64,000 nucleotides of DNA from Iningainema tapete BLCC-T55 (lineage in GTDB: Bacteria > Cyanobacteriota > Cyanobacteriia > Cyanobacteriales > Nostocaceae), in the NCBI RefSeq assembly GCF_014698965.1, contig NZ_JACXAE010000086.1, positions 306,063 to 370,062 on the forward strand. Reading direction: 5' to 3'. Under the pieces are notes generated by a model that was given only the letters and a program-made list of their open reading frames with translations, made no database searches and was not told where the DNA came from. Each line of letters opens with the position of its first letter. Position 1 is the stretch's first letter. Position numbers and translations under genes: made by a program. Shown in pieces: positions 1 to 9,033 of the stretch.

Positions 1-1549
1 GATTAAGGTTAATAAGTGAGAACCACATTGATAAATAATGTTGATGCCATTACGTTCTTTTTCTGCTATGCTTTGAGAGCGTTGCAGGATTTGAGCATAA
101 CCTAAAATGCCGTTGAGTGGTGTTCTTAGTTCATGGCTCATGTTTGCTAAAAATTCGCTCTTAGCATGATTGGCAGTATCAGCAACTTTTTTAGCTTCTT
201 TTAGTTCTGCTGTACGTTCTTCGACTCGGATTTCTAGTTCTTGATTGGTTTTTTCCAAAGCATTAAAAGATTCTCGTAACTGAATAGCCATGCGGTTGAA
301 TGATTGAGCGAGAACTCCTAATTCGTTGACGCTGGATGCTTGGACTTTTTGGTTTAATTTTCCAGATGCTATCGCCTCACTAGCAATACCGATCCGCAGT
401 ATAGGCTGGGTAATCCAACGTGATGTATATATTCCCAGTACCGTAGCAAGAACAAGAGCGCCGAGACACAGAAGAATTGTGGTACGGGTGTTGGCATTAA
501 TTTGTGCCATGAAGTCAGATTCTGGCACAGCAACGACTACCAACCAATCTAAACCCCATTCATCGCGCCAAGGTGTGACTTGAACAAACTGCCGCTCACC
601 TTTAAGCTGAAAGTCAAGCTGGTGGTTATTTTTAATTTGACTCAATCCATTAAAGTGATTTTTCAAATATTGTGCTGTCGCCTGAATTAAAGGATCGCGA
701 CTTTCTGAAACACTGAGTCGTTTCGGTTTCCCATTCACTATAGTGAAGGGCTGCTCGGTACTAGAAGTAGCAACTATTAGTCCATCGCGTTCCAATATAA
801 AGGTTTTGCTGTTGGGACTAACTTTTAACTTCCGCAAGAAATCACTAATTTGTGTCAAGCGTTGATCGATACCGACGACACCAAGCAAATTTTTGTTGTG
901 ATCGTACACAGGGCGGTTGGCGGAGATTGCTAAAGGATAGGGCGGTATTTCCCACTGATAAATTGGACTCCAAATCGGTTTACCTGCTTCAATTGTCTGT
1001 GTATACCAAGCCTCTTTTTGAAATTGGTAATTGGGAAAAGTATCAATCAGCTTGAGCCGATTTCCTTGGTCATCTGTTTGGTAGTTGTAGCTATCATTGT
1101 TACCATAGCGCTTTAGAGAAACATCATTAACAATGAGGCGAGTACCCTCAAAATTGTATCCATAGCCAGAGCCAGCAAATTCACCTGCACTGCTACCAAA
1201 GCTAATATAACCAACGTCATACAACCGCATTTGCTTCCAGAAGTAATGCCCCAGCTTTTCTAAGTCTTTTGGATCTAACAATCCCAAGTCGATCGCATCT
1301 CCATTGATTTGAGCCAAATGACGAGCCGTTTCGAGATAACTATTTAGGTGTTGATCGATACGCAAGCAAACCTCGCTACGTAGACGGGAAGCGAGGTTGT
1401 TGACAGTTTTCTGCCCATTGCGTAATGATAGGTATCCAGTCAGCCCCACGGCGGCAAAGATTTGCAGTACAAAGGGAAGGACAAGGATTAGGCGTAGTGG
1501 TATTTTTTTTATACCTATTACCTGAAAACGAGTCTGGTTTTAATCGCAT
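1..1549 (-). CDS. Membrane sensor histidine kinase (dCache-HAMP-HisKA), 3' end outside window, apparent frameshift near start
   Basis: The reverse strand encodes a first membrane helix ([20 protein letters not shown]), a long extracytoplasmic dCache-type sensor region, a second helix, a HAMP linker, a coiled coil and a HisKA box with the phospho-acceptor motif [12 protein letters not shown]. The ATPase domain would lie left of base 1. The natural start appears to be the ATG at 1549 ([15 protein letters not shown]), but that frame joins the sensor frame only if one A is removed from an eight-A run at 1503-1510. In the sensor frame a stop precedes the first helix and no ATG is available. By family it should autophosphorylate in response to a periplasmic signal. 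It lies about 100 bases after the REC-kinase gene on the same strand and may be co-transcribed with it. Confidence 0.82.
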
Positions 1550-1649
1550 TGTGACATCTGGGAAGCTTTCTATTTAAATAGTTCCCACATTTGAGTTGAT
1601 AATTTACATTACTTAGAGGCGAACGCACTTGCAAAGCATAGTCCGAAAA

Positions 1650-3017
1650 TTATTCTCTGATGGGAATTTGAATTGTAAACTCACATCCTTCTCCCAGTAC
1701 AGAATTACAGTTCAACTCCCCTCCATGTTCCTCTACTACAATTTGGTGGCTAATTGATAATCCTAAACCCGTGCCTTTACCTTCTGGCTTAGTGGTGAAG
1801 AAAGGATTGAATATTTGACTTTGTACTGATTCTGACATTCCGAGTCCATTATCGGCAATCCGAATTGTCACTTTTTCGTTGTCTGCAACCGTGTAAATGC
1901 GTATGGTCGGGATAGTCATTTGTTCTTTGTCATTTGTCATTGGTTGAGAATTGACGAATGACTCTTCTATGGCATCAATAGCATTAGCTAACAGATTCAT
2001 AAACACTTGATTGAGTTGCCCTGGATAGCATTTAATCAAAGGCAAATTACCATAATCTTTGATTACTTTGATAGCAGGACGTTTAGGAACGGCTTTCAGA
2101 CGATATTGCAAAATCATTAAAGTTGTTTCTAAGCCGTTATGAATATTCACAGCTTTTTTTTGTACTCTATCTGCACGGGAAAAATTACGTAAAGATTGAA
2201 TGATTTCTCTGAGGCGATCGCTACCTAATTTCATAGACGAAATTAGCTTGGGCAAATCTTCCTGCACATGCTCTATGTCCATTGCTAAAATTTGCTCTTC
2301 TATCTCTGCTCCTGGATGAGGATATTTTTTTTGGTATAGTTGCACTAAATTAATCAAATCTTGAACGTAATTTGTAGCATGATGTAAATTACTAGAAATA
2401 AAATTAAGCGGATTATTAACTTCATGAGCAATTCCAGCCACTAACTGCCCTAAAGAAGAAATTTTCTCACTTTGTACCAATTGTAGTTGAGTTTTCTTTA
2501 ATGCTTCGAGAGCTTGAAACAGTTCACCAGTTCGTTCCTGCACTCGTTGTTCTAGTTGTTGCTTTTGCTCACCTAGCTCTAAATTTAATCGCCGCAGTTT
2601 CAATTGTACTTGAATGCGGGCTAATACTTCTTCTTTTTGAAATGGCTTAGTAATATAATCTACTGCTCCTAAATTAAATCCTTTTACTTTTTGTTCCATA
2701 TCTGTAAGAGCAGTCATAAAAATAATCGGAATATCTCTAGTTTCTGGAGCAGATTTTAAAAGTTTACATATTTCAAATCCATCTATTTTTGGCATAACAA
2801 CGTCTAATAATATTAAATCTACAATGTTGGTTTTAACTTCATTAATAGCATTTTTACTATTTGTTTCAATTAAAACTTTATAACCAGCACTAGATAAAAT
2901 AGAGGACAATAAACTTAAATTTACTAGACTATCATCTATAACTAAAATTGTTTCGGCTAGATCTAAATCTGTAAATAGATGACTAATTTCGGTAGGAAAT
3001 TGATGATGTTCTTGCAT
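1650..3017 (-). CDS. Hybrid response regulator-histidine kinase (REC-HisKA-HATPase)
   Basis: A 455-residue soluble protein. An N-terminal receiver domain has acidic pocket residues near 28-29, phospho-acceptor Asp72 (LLDVVMPKIDG) and the KPF motif near 124. A coiled coil covers about 140-185. The dimerisation domain has His198 in GIAHEVNNPLNFI. The ATPase domain is complete: N box (NLLANAIDAIEES), G1 (DNGLGMS), F box (FFTTKPEGKGTG) and G2 (GLGLSIS). The family accepts phosphate on REC from a partner kinase and tunes its own kinase activity. The neighbouring dCache kinase on the same strand is the obvious candidate partner, but this is inferred from position only. Confidence 0.9.
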   Translation of the reverse strand: MQEHHQFPTEISHLFTDLDLAETILVIDDSLVNLSLLSSILSSAGYKVLIETNSKNAINEVKTNIVDLILLDVVMPKIDGFEICKLLKSAPETRDIPIIFMTALTDMEQKVKGFNLGAVDYITKPFQKEEVLARIQVQLKLRRLNLELGEQKQQLEQRVQERTGELFQALEALKKTQLQLVQSEKISSLGQLVAGIAHEVNNPLNFISSNLHHATNYVQDLINLVQLYQKKYPHPGAEIEEQILAMDIEHVQEDLPKLISSMKLGSDRLREIIQSLRNFSRADRVQKKAVNIHNGLETTLMILQYRLKAVPKRPAIKVIKDYGNLPLIKCYPGQLNQVFMNLLANAIDAIEESFVNSQPMTNDKEQMTIPTIRIYTVADNEKVTIRIADNGLGMSESVQSQIFNPFFTTKPEGKGTGLGLSISHQIVVEEHGGELNCNSVLGEGCEFTIQIPIRE

Positions 3018-3193
3018 ATTTAATAACTTTAAATCATTAAGGAATATTTGATTACCTGTAAACTGTAAACTAAGTTTGTATCTATTACGTCATTCAGTTT
3101 TTACATATTGGATATACTTATAGGTAGTTCCCTACCTACATATTGCCCAAATCGCAGATCGGAATATAACATTCTCAAATCATTCCAAAGAAA

Positions 3194-3231
3194 CAACAAG
3201 CCCGGTTACATAAGAGTTACCGGGCTTGTTG
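3194..3231. repeat. Perfect 13-bp inverted repeat (hairpin) upstream of a small membrane protein gene
   Basis: Arms CAACAAGCCCGGT and ACCGGGCTTGTTG (3194-3206 and 3219-3231) flank a 12-base loop. No T-run follows on the + strand, so it is not a classical terminator for that direction. It lies about 48 bases before the preferred start of the next gene, in its probable 5' leader. Confidence 0.7.
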
Positions 3232-3278
3232 AGTTTGCGCTACTATATAATGGAGAAGTTTGTCCAGGGGATGGAAGG

Positions 3279-3518
3279 ATGAAGGTTTGGCTTGCCTGCT
3301 TTTTAGTACTGTTTGCCCTAGCGGAATTTTTTGATTGGTTGCAAGATTTTCGGTTTCCTCTACCCATTTACATTCTGGGTGGAGCGTTTTTGGCTGTAGC
3401 TTCAAATTATGACAAGTTTTTTGGCTATTACATCAGCAATGTAACTGATGAAACAGTAGAATTACCTAAATTAGACTCATCACCTTCTGTTCCCGTCAAT
3501 ACAAAAAGTTCGCAGTAG
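3279..3518 (+). CDS. Small conserved membrane protein, function unknown
   Basis: I choose the internal ATG at 3279, preceded by GGAAGG as a ribosome-binding site. It gives a 79-residue protein with a hydrophobic helix at the start (KVWLACFLVLFALAEFF), a second one (PLPIYILGGAFLAVASNY) and a polar C-terminal tail. A longer reading from 3108 would run through the 13-bp inverted repeat and adds residues that do not look coding. The core (DWLQDFRFPLPIYILGG) resembles small cyanobacterial proteins I have seen annotated only as hypothetical, so no function is assigned. Confidence 0.7.
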   Translation: MKVWLACFLVLFALAEFFDWLQDFRFPLPIYILGGAFLAVASNYDKFFGYYISNVTDETVELPKLDSSPSVPVNTKSSQ

Positions 3519-3531
3519 TAGTTTTTCTTGA

Positions 3532-3799
3532 TCAACTATCATCTTTATAAACTTCGTTTCGGTGTTTTACCTTAATCACAGTCACTAATAAAACATCATC
3601 TTCTATTTGATAAATAACGCGATAATCACCTACTCGAATACGATATGAGTTATCATCACCTTGTAATTTTTTAACTCCGCGACTGACGTGGTTCTACTGC
3701 CAGTTCATCAATTTTATTTTGTATTCGGTATTGAAACTGGGGCGATAACTTTTTGAATTGTTTAGTTGCTTTCCTAGAGAATTCAACTCTGTATGTCAC
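3532..3799 (-). pseudogene. RelE/ParE-type toxin, frameshifted
   Basis: The first half reads VTYRVEFSRKATKQFKKLSP and on to about residue 36, then hits a stop. The second half continues in another frame with GVKKLQGDDNSYRIRVGDYR and VIYQIEDDVLLVTVIKVKHR, the typical C-terminal half of RelE/ParE ribonuclease or gyrase-poison toxins. The 268-base span is one base over a whole number of codons, so a single-base insertion or two-base loss between about 3678 and 3692 is implied. The GTG start overlaps the antitoxin stop (GTGA), the usual translational coupling. As written the toxin is inactive; a sequencing error is the alternative. Confidence 0.75.
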
Positions 3800-4023
3800 G
3801 CCACATCCTTTTTCATCTCATTTTTAATCTCTTCCCAAGATACAGTTCCGTTAATCGTTATATCTTCTCTAGCTTCTTTAATGTCTCTAAGGTCTTCTTC
3901 ATCCTCTTCATCATCAATTTTTTTTAAGCGTGCAAAAATTTCTTCTAATGTGCTGTCGTAAGCGCTGTGTAGTAGTACGTTGATATCCTTAATTAACTCT
4001 ACTCTATTGATTTCGGTTTTCAT
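3796..4023 (-). CDS. Antitoxin of a RelE/ParE-type toxin-antitoxin pair
   Basis: A 75-residue acidic, helical protein (LEEIFARLKKIDDEEDEEDL in the middle, SWEEIKNEMKKDVA at the end) placed immediately before and overlapping the toxin reading frame. Size, charge and order fit antitoxins that bind and block a RelE/ParE toxin with their C-terminal tail. I cannot name the DNA-binding fold from sequence alone. With the toxin frameshifted, it may be an orphan kept for immunity or simply decaying. Confidence 0.65.
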   Translation of the reverse strand: MKTEINRVELIKDINVLLHSAYDSTLEEIFARLKKIDDEEDEEDLRDIKEAREDITINGTVSWEEIKNEMKKDVA

Positions 4024-4059
4024 AATTAAATTTTCCTCAAATTGTTCAAAACAGCTTTA

Positions 4060-4638
4060 CTAGCTCTGCCCCATGTTGCGCTTCATCCTTTGTAATTCGT
4101 CATCGGTTTCCCAACGACGGAATTTCTCTTCTAAATCATCATAACTTTTAGAGTAGCTGCTAGTTTGATTTGACCAGCCTGCGGTTTCTAGACGCTGTTG
4201 GGCTTGAGCTTTGGAGCGGGCTGTTTGTGCTTCAGTTGCTTTGGCTTGCACTTCTTGTCGCCGTTGTTGAATTTTGCGGATTAGTTCTTTTGCTTGGGAG
4301 ATGCGTTCTTTGATTCCTTGCATTTGTCCCCAGCGTTGGTTTCCTTCGCGTAGCAGTGCGGCTTCGCGCTCAGAAGCTGCTGCTGCTAAATCTTGTCTAC
4401 CAGCAGCTTTCGCTTTTTCCACACGGATATGCCATCTTTGAATTTCTTGTGCAGTGGAGAGAATATCCTCTTGCGATCGCTTCTCTTGTAGTTGTAAATC
4501 TGCTATAAGTTTGAGAGTATCTTCTTCCTGCTCTCGCAGTTGCTCCAACAGCGCTTCTAACTCCAAGTGCGGATTATTACGCAAGAACTCTTCTAAACGG
4601 TTTTCCAGAAACCGACTCACATCATCAAATAAGCCCAC
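4060..4638 (-). CDS. Coiled-coil protein of a cyanobacterial conserved family (TIGR04376-like)
   Basis: The preferred start is GTG at 4638 (VGLFDDVSRFLENRLEEFLR), which has AGGAG eight bases upstream; the longer frame to 4701 lacks this. The 192-residue product begins with a conserved GLFDD segment, followed by a long charged coiled coil (about 40-165, rich in Q, E, R, A) and a short tail with WETDDELQRMKR. It recalls a cyanobacteria-specific family named only by number. No catalytic motif is visible, and a structural or membrane-associated role in the manner of PspA-like coiled coils is only a guess. Confidence 0.75.
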   Translation of the reverse strand: MGLFDDVSRFLENRLEEFLRNNPHLELEALLEQLREQEEDTLKLIADLQLQEKRSQEDILSTAQEIQRWHIRVEKAKAAGRQDLAAAASEREAALLREGNQRWGQMQGIKERISQAKELIRKIQQRRQEVQAKATEAQTARSKAQAQQRLETAGWSNQTSSYSKSYDDLEEKFRRWETDDELQRMKRNMGQS

Positions 4639-4745
4639 TGCCAGAACTCCTGATCTGCTGGTATTTAATTTTATTGTAGTAACAAGGCGCAAGGTATTCA
4701 ATGGGGCAAGGACTCAGGAGTCACAAGTTAGAATATTTTATTCTT

Positions 4746-4779
4746 CTGCCCTCTGCCCTCTGCCCTCTGCCCTCTGCCT
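4746..4779. repeat. Heptanucleotide tandem repeat (CTGCCCT)
   Basis: Four full copies and one partial copy of CTGCCCT lie just past the 3' end of the chemoreceptor gene. Short tandem heptamers of this kind are typical of filamentous cyanobacterial genomes. Confidence 0.85.
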
Positions 4780-4780
4780 T

Positions 4781-7360
4781 CTATTCGATTTTGAATGTAT
4801 TGATACTCGTTTGCAATTTCTGGGAAATTTCCACTGTTTTTTCGACAGATGTGGAAACTTGCCAAGATGCAGAACTAGTTTCTTCACAGGCTTGAGCAAT
4901 TTCTCGGATGATGTTAATAAGTGCTTGAGAAGTCTGCACGTTTGCTAATGAAGTAACAGCAATTGACTGTACTAATTCATCTATTTGTTGAAAGTCTGAG
5001 AAAATTTGACTTAAACTTTGCTGAGCATGTTGTGCAAAACGGGTTCCTTCAGTTAATAAATCTGTGTCCAAGTCTACAGCCTGGAGTGCAACGTTGGTAT
5101 GAAGTTGAATGTTATTTGTAATTCCTTCAATTTCTTGTGTCACTTCGCTACACTTTGCTGCGAGTGTAGAAACTTCTTCAGCAATTACTACCAAAGCTGG
5201 ATTTTCTTGAGCACGCGCCGCTTCTATTCCTGTATTAATAGCGAGTAAGTTGCTTTGCATGGCAATTTGTTGAATCAACACCAATACACGCCCAATTTTT
5301 TGTGAAGATTCCTCAAGACGCTTGACTTTTTCATTAGTTTCCCCAACTGTTTCTTGCCAATTGATCATATTTTCGACTGTGAGATCTATTGCTGCACTGC
5401 CAACGTTGGCAGAATGAGAAGCAGTCTGTGCAACTAGTACTGCTTTTCTGGCATTTTTTGCAACTTCGTTGATGGTAACTCTAATTTTCTCAATAGAGCT
5501 GATAATATGATTAATTTGATCGGTTTGTTGAAGTGCTTTAGTTGCTAGTTGACCGATCGCTTCTGAGTTTTGAGCAATCGCTTCATCTAATTGAGTTGCC
5601 CCCAGTTTTACCTCGTTAATCATCGAGCGCAAATTTTCCATGATGGAGTTAAAAAAGACGGCGATCGTACCGATTTCCCCATATGTTACCTCGCCACGCA
5701 CTGTCAAGTCTCCTCTGGATGCTCCTTCAATATTATCAAGTAGTTGTAGTAGTTGTATTTGTAATTTTTCTTGTTGTTGATTTTGCTCATCTGTGACAAA
5801 GCGTTCTTTTTCGATTTGCTCTTTAAAATTAGTTCGTTCTATTGCCAATCCGACAATTTTAGCAAATTGCTCACACAAATAAATTTCCGACTGCTGCCAA
5901 ATACGCGGTTGAGAACATTGATGAACAATTAATAAGCCTAGTAGTTTGTCACTGAGTACGATTGGTGCTACCAAATTAGCTTGAACAGCAAAAAGTTCAA
6001 GTTGTTGGATGTAACAGTGCGACAAACCTGCTTGATAAATATTATTAATTGCCTGAACACGTCCTTGGCGATACTTTTCTACATAGTTTTGGAAACATGG
6101 ATCGTGAAATTCTGCCCCTACCATGGTTTGCCAACCACCAATTACTGATTCAGCAATCACCCTGCCAAACCAGTTCCCATCATCAAATTTATAAATAACT
6201 GCTCGTTCTGCCTTGATAGCTTGCCGAATTTTTTCCACTGCTAAATTGTAGACATCTTCTCTATTAAAACTTCCTTCTATATGGCTGATAAAATCTTTGA
6301 GCTTTTGTGTTGCTTCTAGTAGACTGACACGTTCTAATGTTAGTCCGACTTGAGTTGCTAATTGCTGTAGGAAATTAATTTCATAGGGCTGCCAAATATG
6401 AGGCGAAAAGCAGTGATGAGCAATTAAAAATCCGAATATTTGATGATCTTTAAGAATTGGCGTTACCAATTTAGCTTTGATTTGTAGTTTTTCCATCAAC
6501 CTCTGTTGTTCAGAAGTAAAGCCTGCTTCATTAACGTTATTGATAGCCAACACATGACCTTTTTTGTATGCTTCTATCATGTCTGGATCGATCTGAGCAT
6601 CTTCAATTATCTTCCCTAGCGCCACAGGTAAACCTAAAGCAACCGATTCGGCTATGACTTCTCTGCCACCATTGGCATTGAATTGATAAATAACAATTCT
6701 GTCAGTTCTCAGGGCAAGTCTTGCTTGTTTAACTGTAATATTAAATAAATCTTCAGAATTGAGCGAGGAGCGAATCAATAGTAAGATATTACTCAACAAT
6801 TTTAGTTGATCGGCTTCAACTGCTTGTTTTTGTTGTAGTTCTTGCAGTTGCTCTGCCATATAGTTAATACTATCACCCAAATCGGCGAGTTCGTCTTTAC
6901 CTTCTATCAACAGTCTGGTATCAAGATTGCCTTGACGCAGTTTTCTTGCTGCTATAGCTGTTACCATGATTGGTTGCAACAAACGGTTAGCAATAATTGC
7001 CGCCATCCCGCCACATAGTAATGCTATGATGAACGTGCCAATTTGTATTGTCAGCAATAATTGTCTTTGAGTGGCAATTGCAGAAGATTTCGACTTAGAT
7101 TGGGTAATTTGTTTTGTGGTAGATTGGTTGACGACAAAATAGGCAAGGCTTCCCACTGTTAATATTGGTAAAGTTACCATGATCATGGCGCAGGCGATCG
7201 CCTTGCTGCGTAAACCCCATCGGTTTACTCTATAATTGACACCACTGTTACTATTTAATTGCTGAGACTCACTTTGAGCAAGTATTTCTGTTTCCGTTTT
7301 CGACGAAATTTTGAATTTACTGTTTGTAATATTTTTCTGAGGATCGTTTTTATCAACCAT
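4781..7360 (-). CDS. PixJ-like methyl-accepting photoreceptor (TM-HAMP-GAF-GAF-MCP signal) with a DXCF cyanobacteriochrome GAF
   Basis: 859 residues: two membrane helices (about 54-76 and 101-123), HAMP (about 125-175), GAF1 (about 200-345), GAF2 (about 365-510), a HAMP-like stretch (about 545-595) and a chemotaxis signalling coiled coil to the end. GAF2 carries both cysteines of DXCF cyanobacteriochromes: Cys422 in HDPCF and Cys449 in AGLSHCY, the canonical bilin attachment site, although the usual following His is Tyr450. GAF1 lacks both. This is the architecture of Synechocystis PixJ, which senses blue/green light and controls type IV pilus phototaxis through a CheA/CheW/CheY system. No che genes are adjacent here. 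Bilin binding is inferred, not shown. Confidence 0.87.
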   Translation of the reverse strand: MVDKNDPQKNITNSKFKISSKTETEILAQSESQQLNSNSGVNYRVNRWGLRSKAIACAMIMVTLPILTVGSLAYFVVNQSTTKQITQSKSKSSAIATQRQLLLTIQIGTFIIALLCGGMAAIIANRLLQPIMVTAIAARKLRQGNLDTRLLIEGKDELADLGDSINYMAEQLQELQQKQAVEADQLKLLSNILLLIRSSLNSEDLFNITVKQARLALRTDRIVIYQFNANGGREVIAESVALGLPVALGKIIEDAQIDPDMIEAYKKGHVLAINNVNEAGFTSEQQRLMEKLQIKAKLVTPILKDHQIFGFLIAHHCFSPHIWQPYEINFLQQLATQVGLTLERVSLLEATQKLKDFISHIEGSFNREDVYNLAVEKIRQAIKAERAVIYKFDDGNWFGRVIAESVIGGWQTMVGAEFHDPCFQNYVEKYRQGRVQAINNIYQAGLSHCYIQQLELFAVQANLVAPIVLSDKLLGLLIVHQCSQPRIWQQSEIYLCEQFAKIVGLAIERTNFKEQIEKERFVTDEQNQQQEKLQIQLLQLLDNIEGASRGDLTVRGEVTYGEIGTIAVFFNSIMENLRSMINEVKLGATQLDEAIAQNSEAIGQLATKALQQTDQINHIISSIEKIRVTINEVAKNARKAVLVAQTASHSANVGSAAIDLTVENMINWQETVGETNEKVKRLEESSQKIGRVLVLIQQIAMQSNLLAINTGIEAARAQENPALVVIAEEVSTLAAKCSEVTQEIEGITNNIQLHTNVALQAVDLDTDLLTEGTRFAQHAQQSLSQIFSDFQQIDELVQSIAVTSLANVQTSQALINIIREIAQACEETSSASWQVSTSVEKTVEISQKLQTSINTFKIE

Positions 7361-7952
7361 CTAGCCATCCTTAATGGTTTTGTAAACCAATTCGTAAAAT
7401 TTAATCATTTTTAGTGGTAGATGCCTGATAAATTGGAAGCGATTTTATCAGCGGTAGTTAGGCTTATAAATGGTATACAGCCAATTTTGACTGGTGAAAG
7501 ATTTTGTGAAAATTGTCAGTACCCCATTGCCCAAAAACCAATGGTACTTCCTAAAATTTAGGTACGTAGTTGCGCTTTAGCGGTCTAAAGCACAACTACG
7601 TACTTTAGTATAAATGTTTATCCCATCTTGAACTAAGATAGCCAGGTAAATTCTACTTTGATGAGGATATTTTCCCAAAAAATTAAAACAATAAGCTGAG
7701 CAAATTTCTTGTTTTTCCACAAAAAACTGGAATTTTTAAGTATCTTAGGTTAAAAAAAGGTTATTTCTGTCATTCTAATGTAATAAAACGTCATAAATCA
7801 ATAAGAATAAATACATATTAATTTTAGTGTAACTTAAAAAAATCAATTAATTAACACTCTAATTGCTTGATGCTTGACTATAGTTTTAACGTATATCTCA
7901 GTGCTTGCTCTAGGTGTCTAATCTTTTTCACTTATAAAGTATTATTTAACAC
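7361..7952. other. 592-base non-coding gap upstream of the PixJ-like gene
   Basis: AT-rich, with no convincing open frame on either strand. It must contain the promoter of the chemoreceptor and the 3' end of the M15 peptidase transcript. The only clear structure is a palindromic repeat at 7562-7603. Confidence 0.6.
7562..7603. repeat. Imperfect 19-bp palindromic repeat
   Basis: Arms at 7562-7580 and 7585-7603 (GTACGTAGTTGCGCTTTAG against CTAAAGCACAACTACGTAC) match at 18 of 19 positions with a 4-base loop. It resembles the small mobile palindromes scattered in Nostocales genomes. Confidence 0.75.
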
Positions 7953-8801
7953 CTAAAGTGGTGTTAACCAGTAAGTAACTCCCTCGACTACTTTATTTTG
8001 AAAACCAAACTCAGTTAACTTTTCTACAGGATAACCTAAATAAGTCCAATGTAAAACATCATTTTCTACAGTACGAAACCAGCCATTTTGATTCAAAGCT
8101 TGTATTTGCCCATCGTTTGTGACACGTAAATCGATCGCCAATCCCCAAAGATGTTGAGAAGCTCCTGGTGGTGCAACAGTACCGAGAATTCGTGTTTCCT
8201 TACCTTGTTGTACTTTTGCCAAAATTGTATCGTTAGCATATTTGCGCCAAAATCTTAAATTAGCGGCAAAAGTGCGAGTACAATCACTAGCACCGATACC
8301 TGATTTTAGCGGAATTTTTACTTGTGCTTGCGCTAAATTGAACGCATCTGCTGCTGATTTTTGTAAATAACAGTTATTAGTTTTGTTAACTTTACCCATT
8401 GTTAACATAGCTTGAAATTGTTTAGTTTCTTGCTCAGACGTAAATCTAACTTTTGGCGGCAACTTAACAGTAGTTTGTGGATTGACAAATGCAGCACCAT
8501 AAGCCCGGAGTAGAATATATTCATATGTTCCCGGTTGAGGAATACTGAGTAACTTGTTGGTAATTGTCGTTAAAAAACGCTGTTGATCAGTTAATATAAA
8601 ACTGGAAGTAGATGGAGATGTATTCGGGGCTAATATTGGCTGATTGGTATTATTTATAGAAAAATTATTGAGTTCTTTATTTGTAGCAGCAATAGAGCGA
8701 TTTACAACCGCTTGGCGGTGAGTATCATTACTAGCAACTATGGTAAATACCATTAAGAAAAAAAGCGTAATGAAAATAATCTGTTTAATAATTCTTTTCA
8801 T
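7953..8801 (-). CDS. M15-family D-alanyl-D-alanine carboxypeptidase-like protein (VanY type)
   Basis: 282 residues with an N-terminal membrane or signal helix (IIFITLFFLMVFTIVAS), a Ser/Thr/Asn-rich linker and a C-terminal metallopeptidase domain. The zinc-binding signature is present: SQHLWGLAIDL (His and Asp ligands) and later LHWTYLG (third His). A Cys pair (NNCYLQ and SDCTRTF) could form a disulfide in the periplasm. M15 enzymes trim the terminal D-Ala of peptidoglycan stem peptides. The protein is probably membrane-anchored and acts in cell-wall remodelling. Confidence 0.85.
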   Translation of the reverse strand: MKRIIKQIIFITLFFLMVFTIVASNDTHRQAVVNRSIAATNKELNNFSINNTNQPILAPNTSPSTSSFILTDQQRFLTTITNKLLSIPQPGTYEYILLRAYGAAFVNPQTTVKLPPKVRFTSEQETKQFQAMLTMGKVNKTNNCYLQKSAADAFNLAQAQVKIPLKSGIGASDCTRTFAANLRFWRKYANDTILAKVQQGKETRILGTVAPPGASQHLWGLAIDLRVTNDGQIQALNQNGWFRTVENDVLHWTYLGYPVEKLTEFGFQNKVVEGVTYWLTPL

Positions 8802-8829
8802 TGGTAGAACACTTTAAAATGTCAATCTA

Positions 8830-8942
8830 CCCAGCAATGAATTGCTGGGCTAATAGCTAAAGTCCGTTAAAACGGACTACAACTAGTATATTTTAGTTAG
8901 TTAAAACTAACTTAAGCTAGGAGTCATACACTTCAGTGTATG
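8830..8942. repeat. Compound repeat of four consecutive short-loop hairpins
   Basis: Four perfect inverted repeats follow each other, each with a 2-base loop: CCCAGCAAT/ATTGCTGGG (8830-8849), AGTCCGTT/AACGGACT (8861-8878), AGTTAGTT/AACTAACT (8895-8912) and CATACACT/AGTGTATG (8925-8942). The array sits between the divergent M15 peptidase and mnmG genes. Confidence 0.85.
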
Positions 8943-9033
8943 GCTTTGGTAAATTAAAAAATTTACGGGAAACACTGAATCCTGAACATAAAGGTTAAAA
9001 TTGAAAATAAATCCTTTGTGCTGAGTTTGAATC

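Noticed and set aside
3108..3278. N-terminal extension of the small membrane protein
   Set aside because: It crosses a perfect inverted repeat and lacks a ribosome-binding site, whereas ATG 3279 has one.
8830..8942. Riboswitch or tRNA-like RNA
   Set aside because: The stems are independent two-base-loop hairpins with no cloverleaf or conserved riboswitch core.
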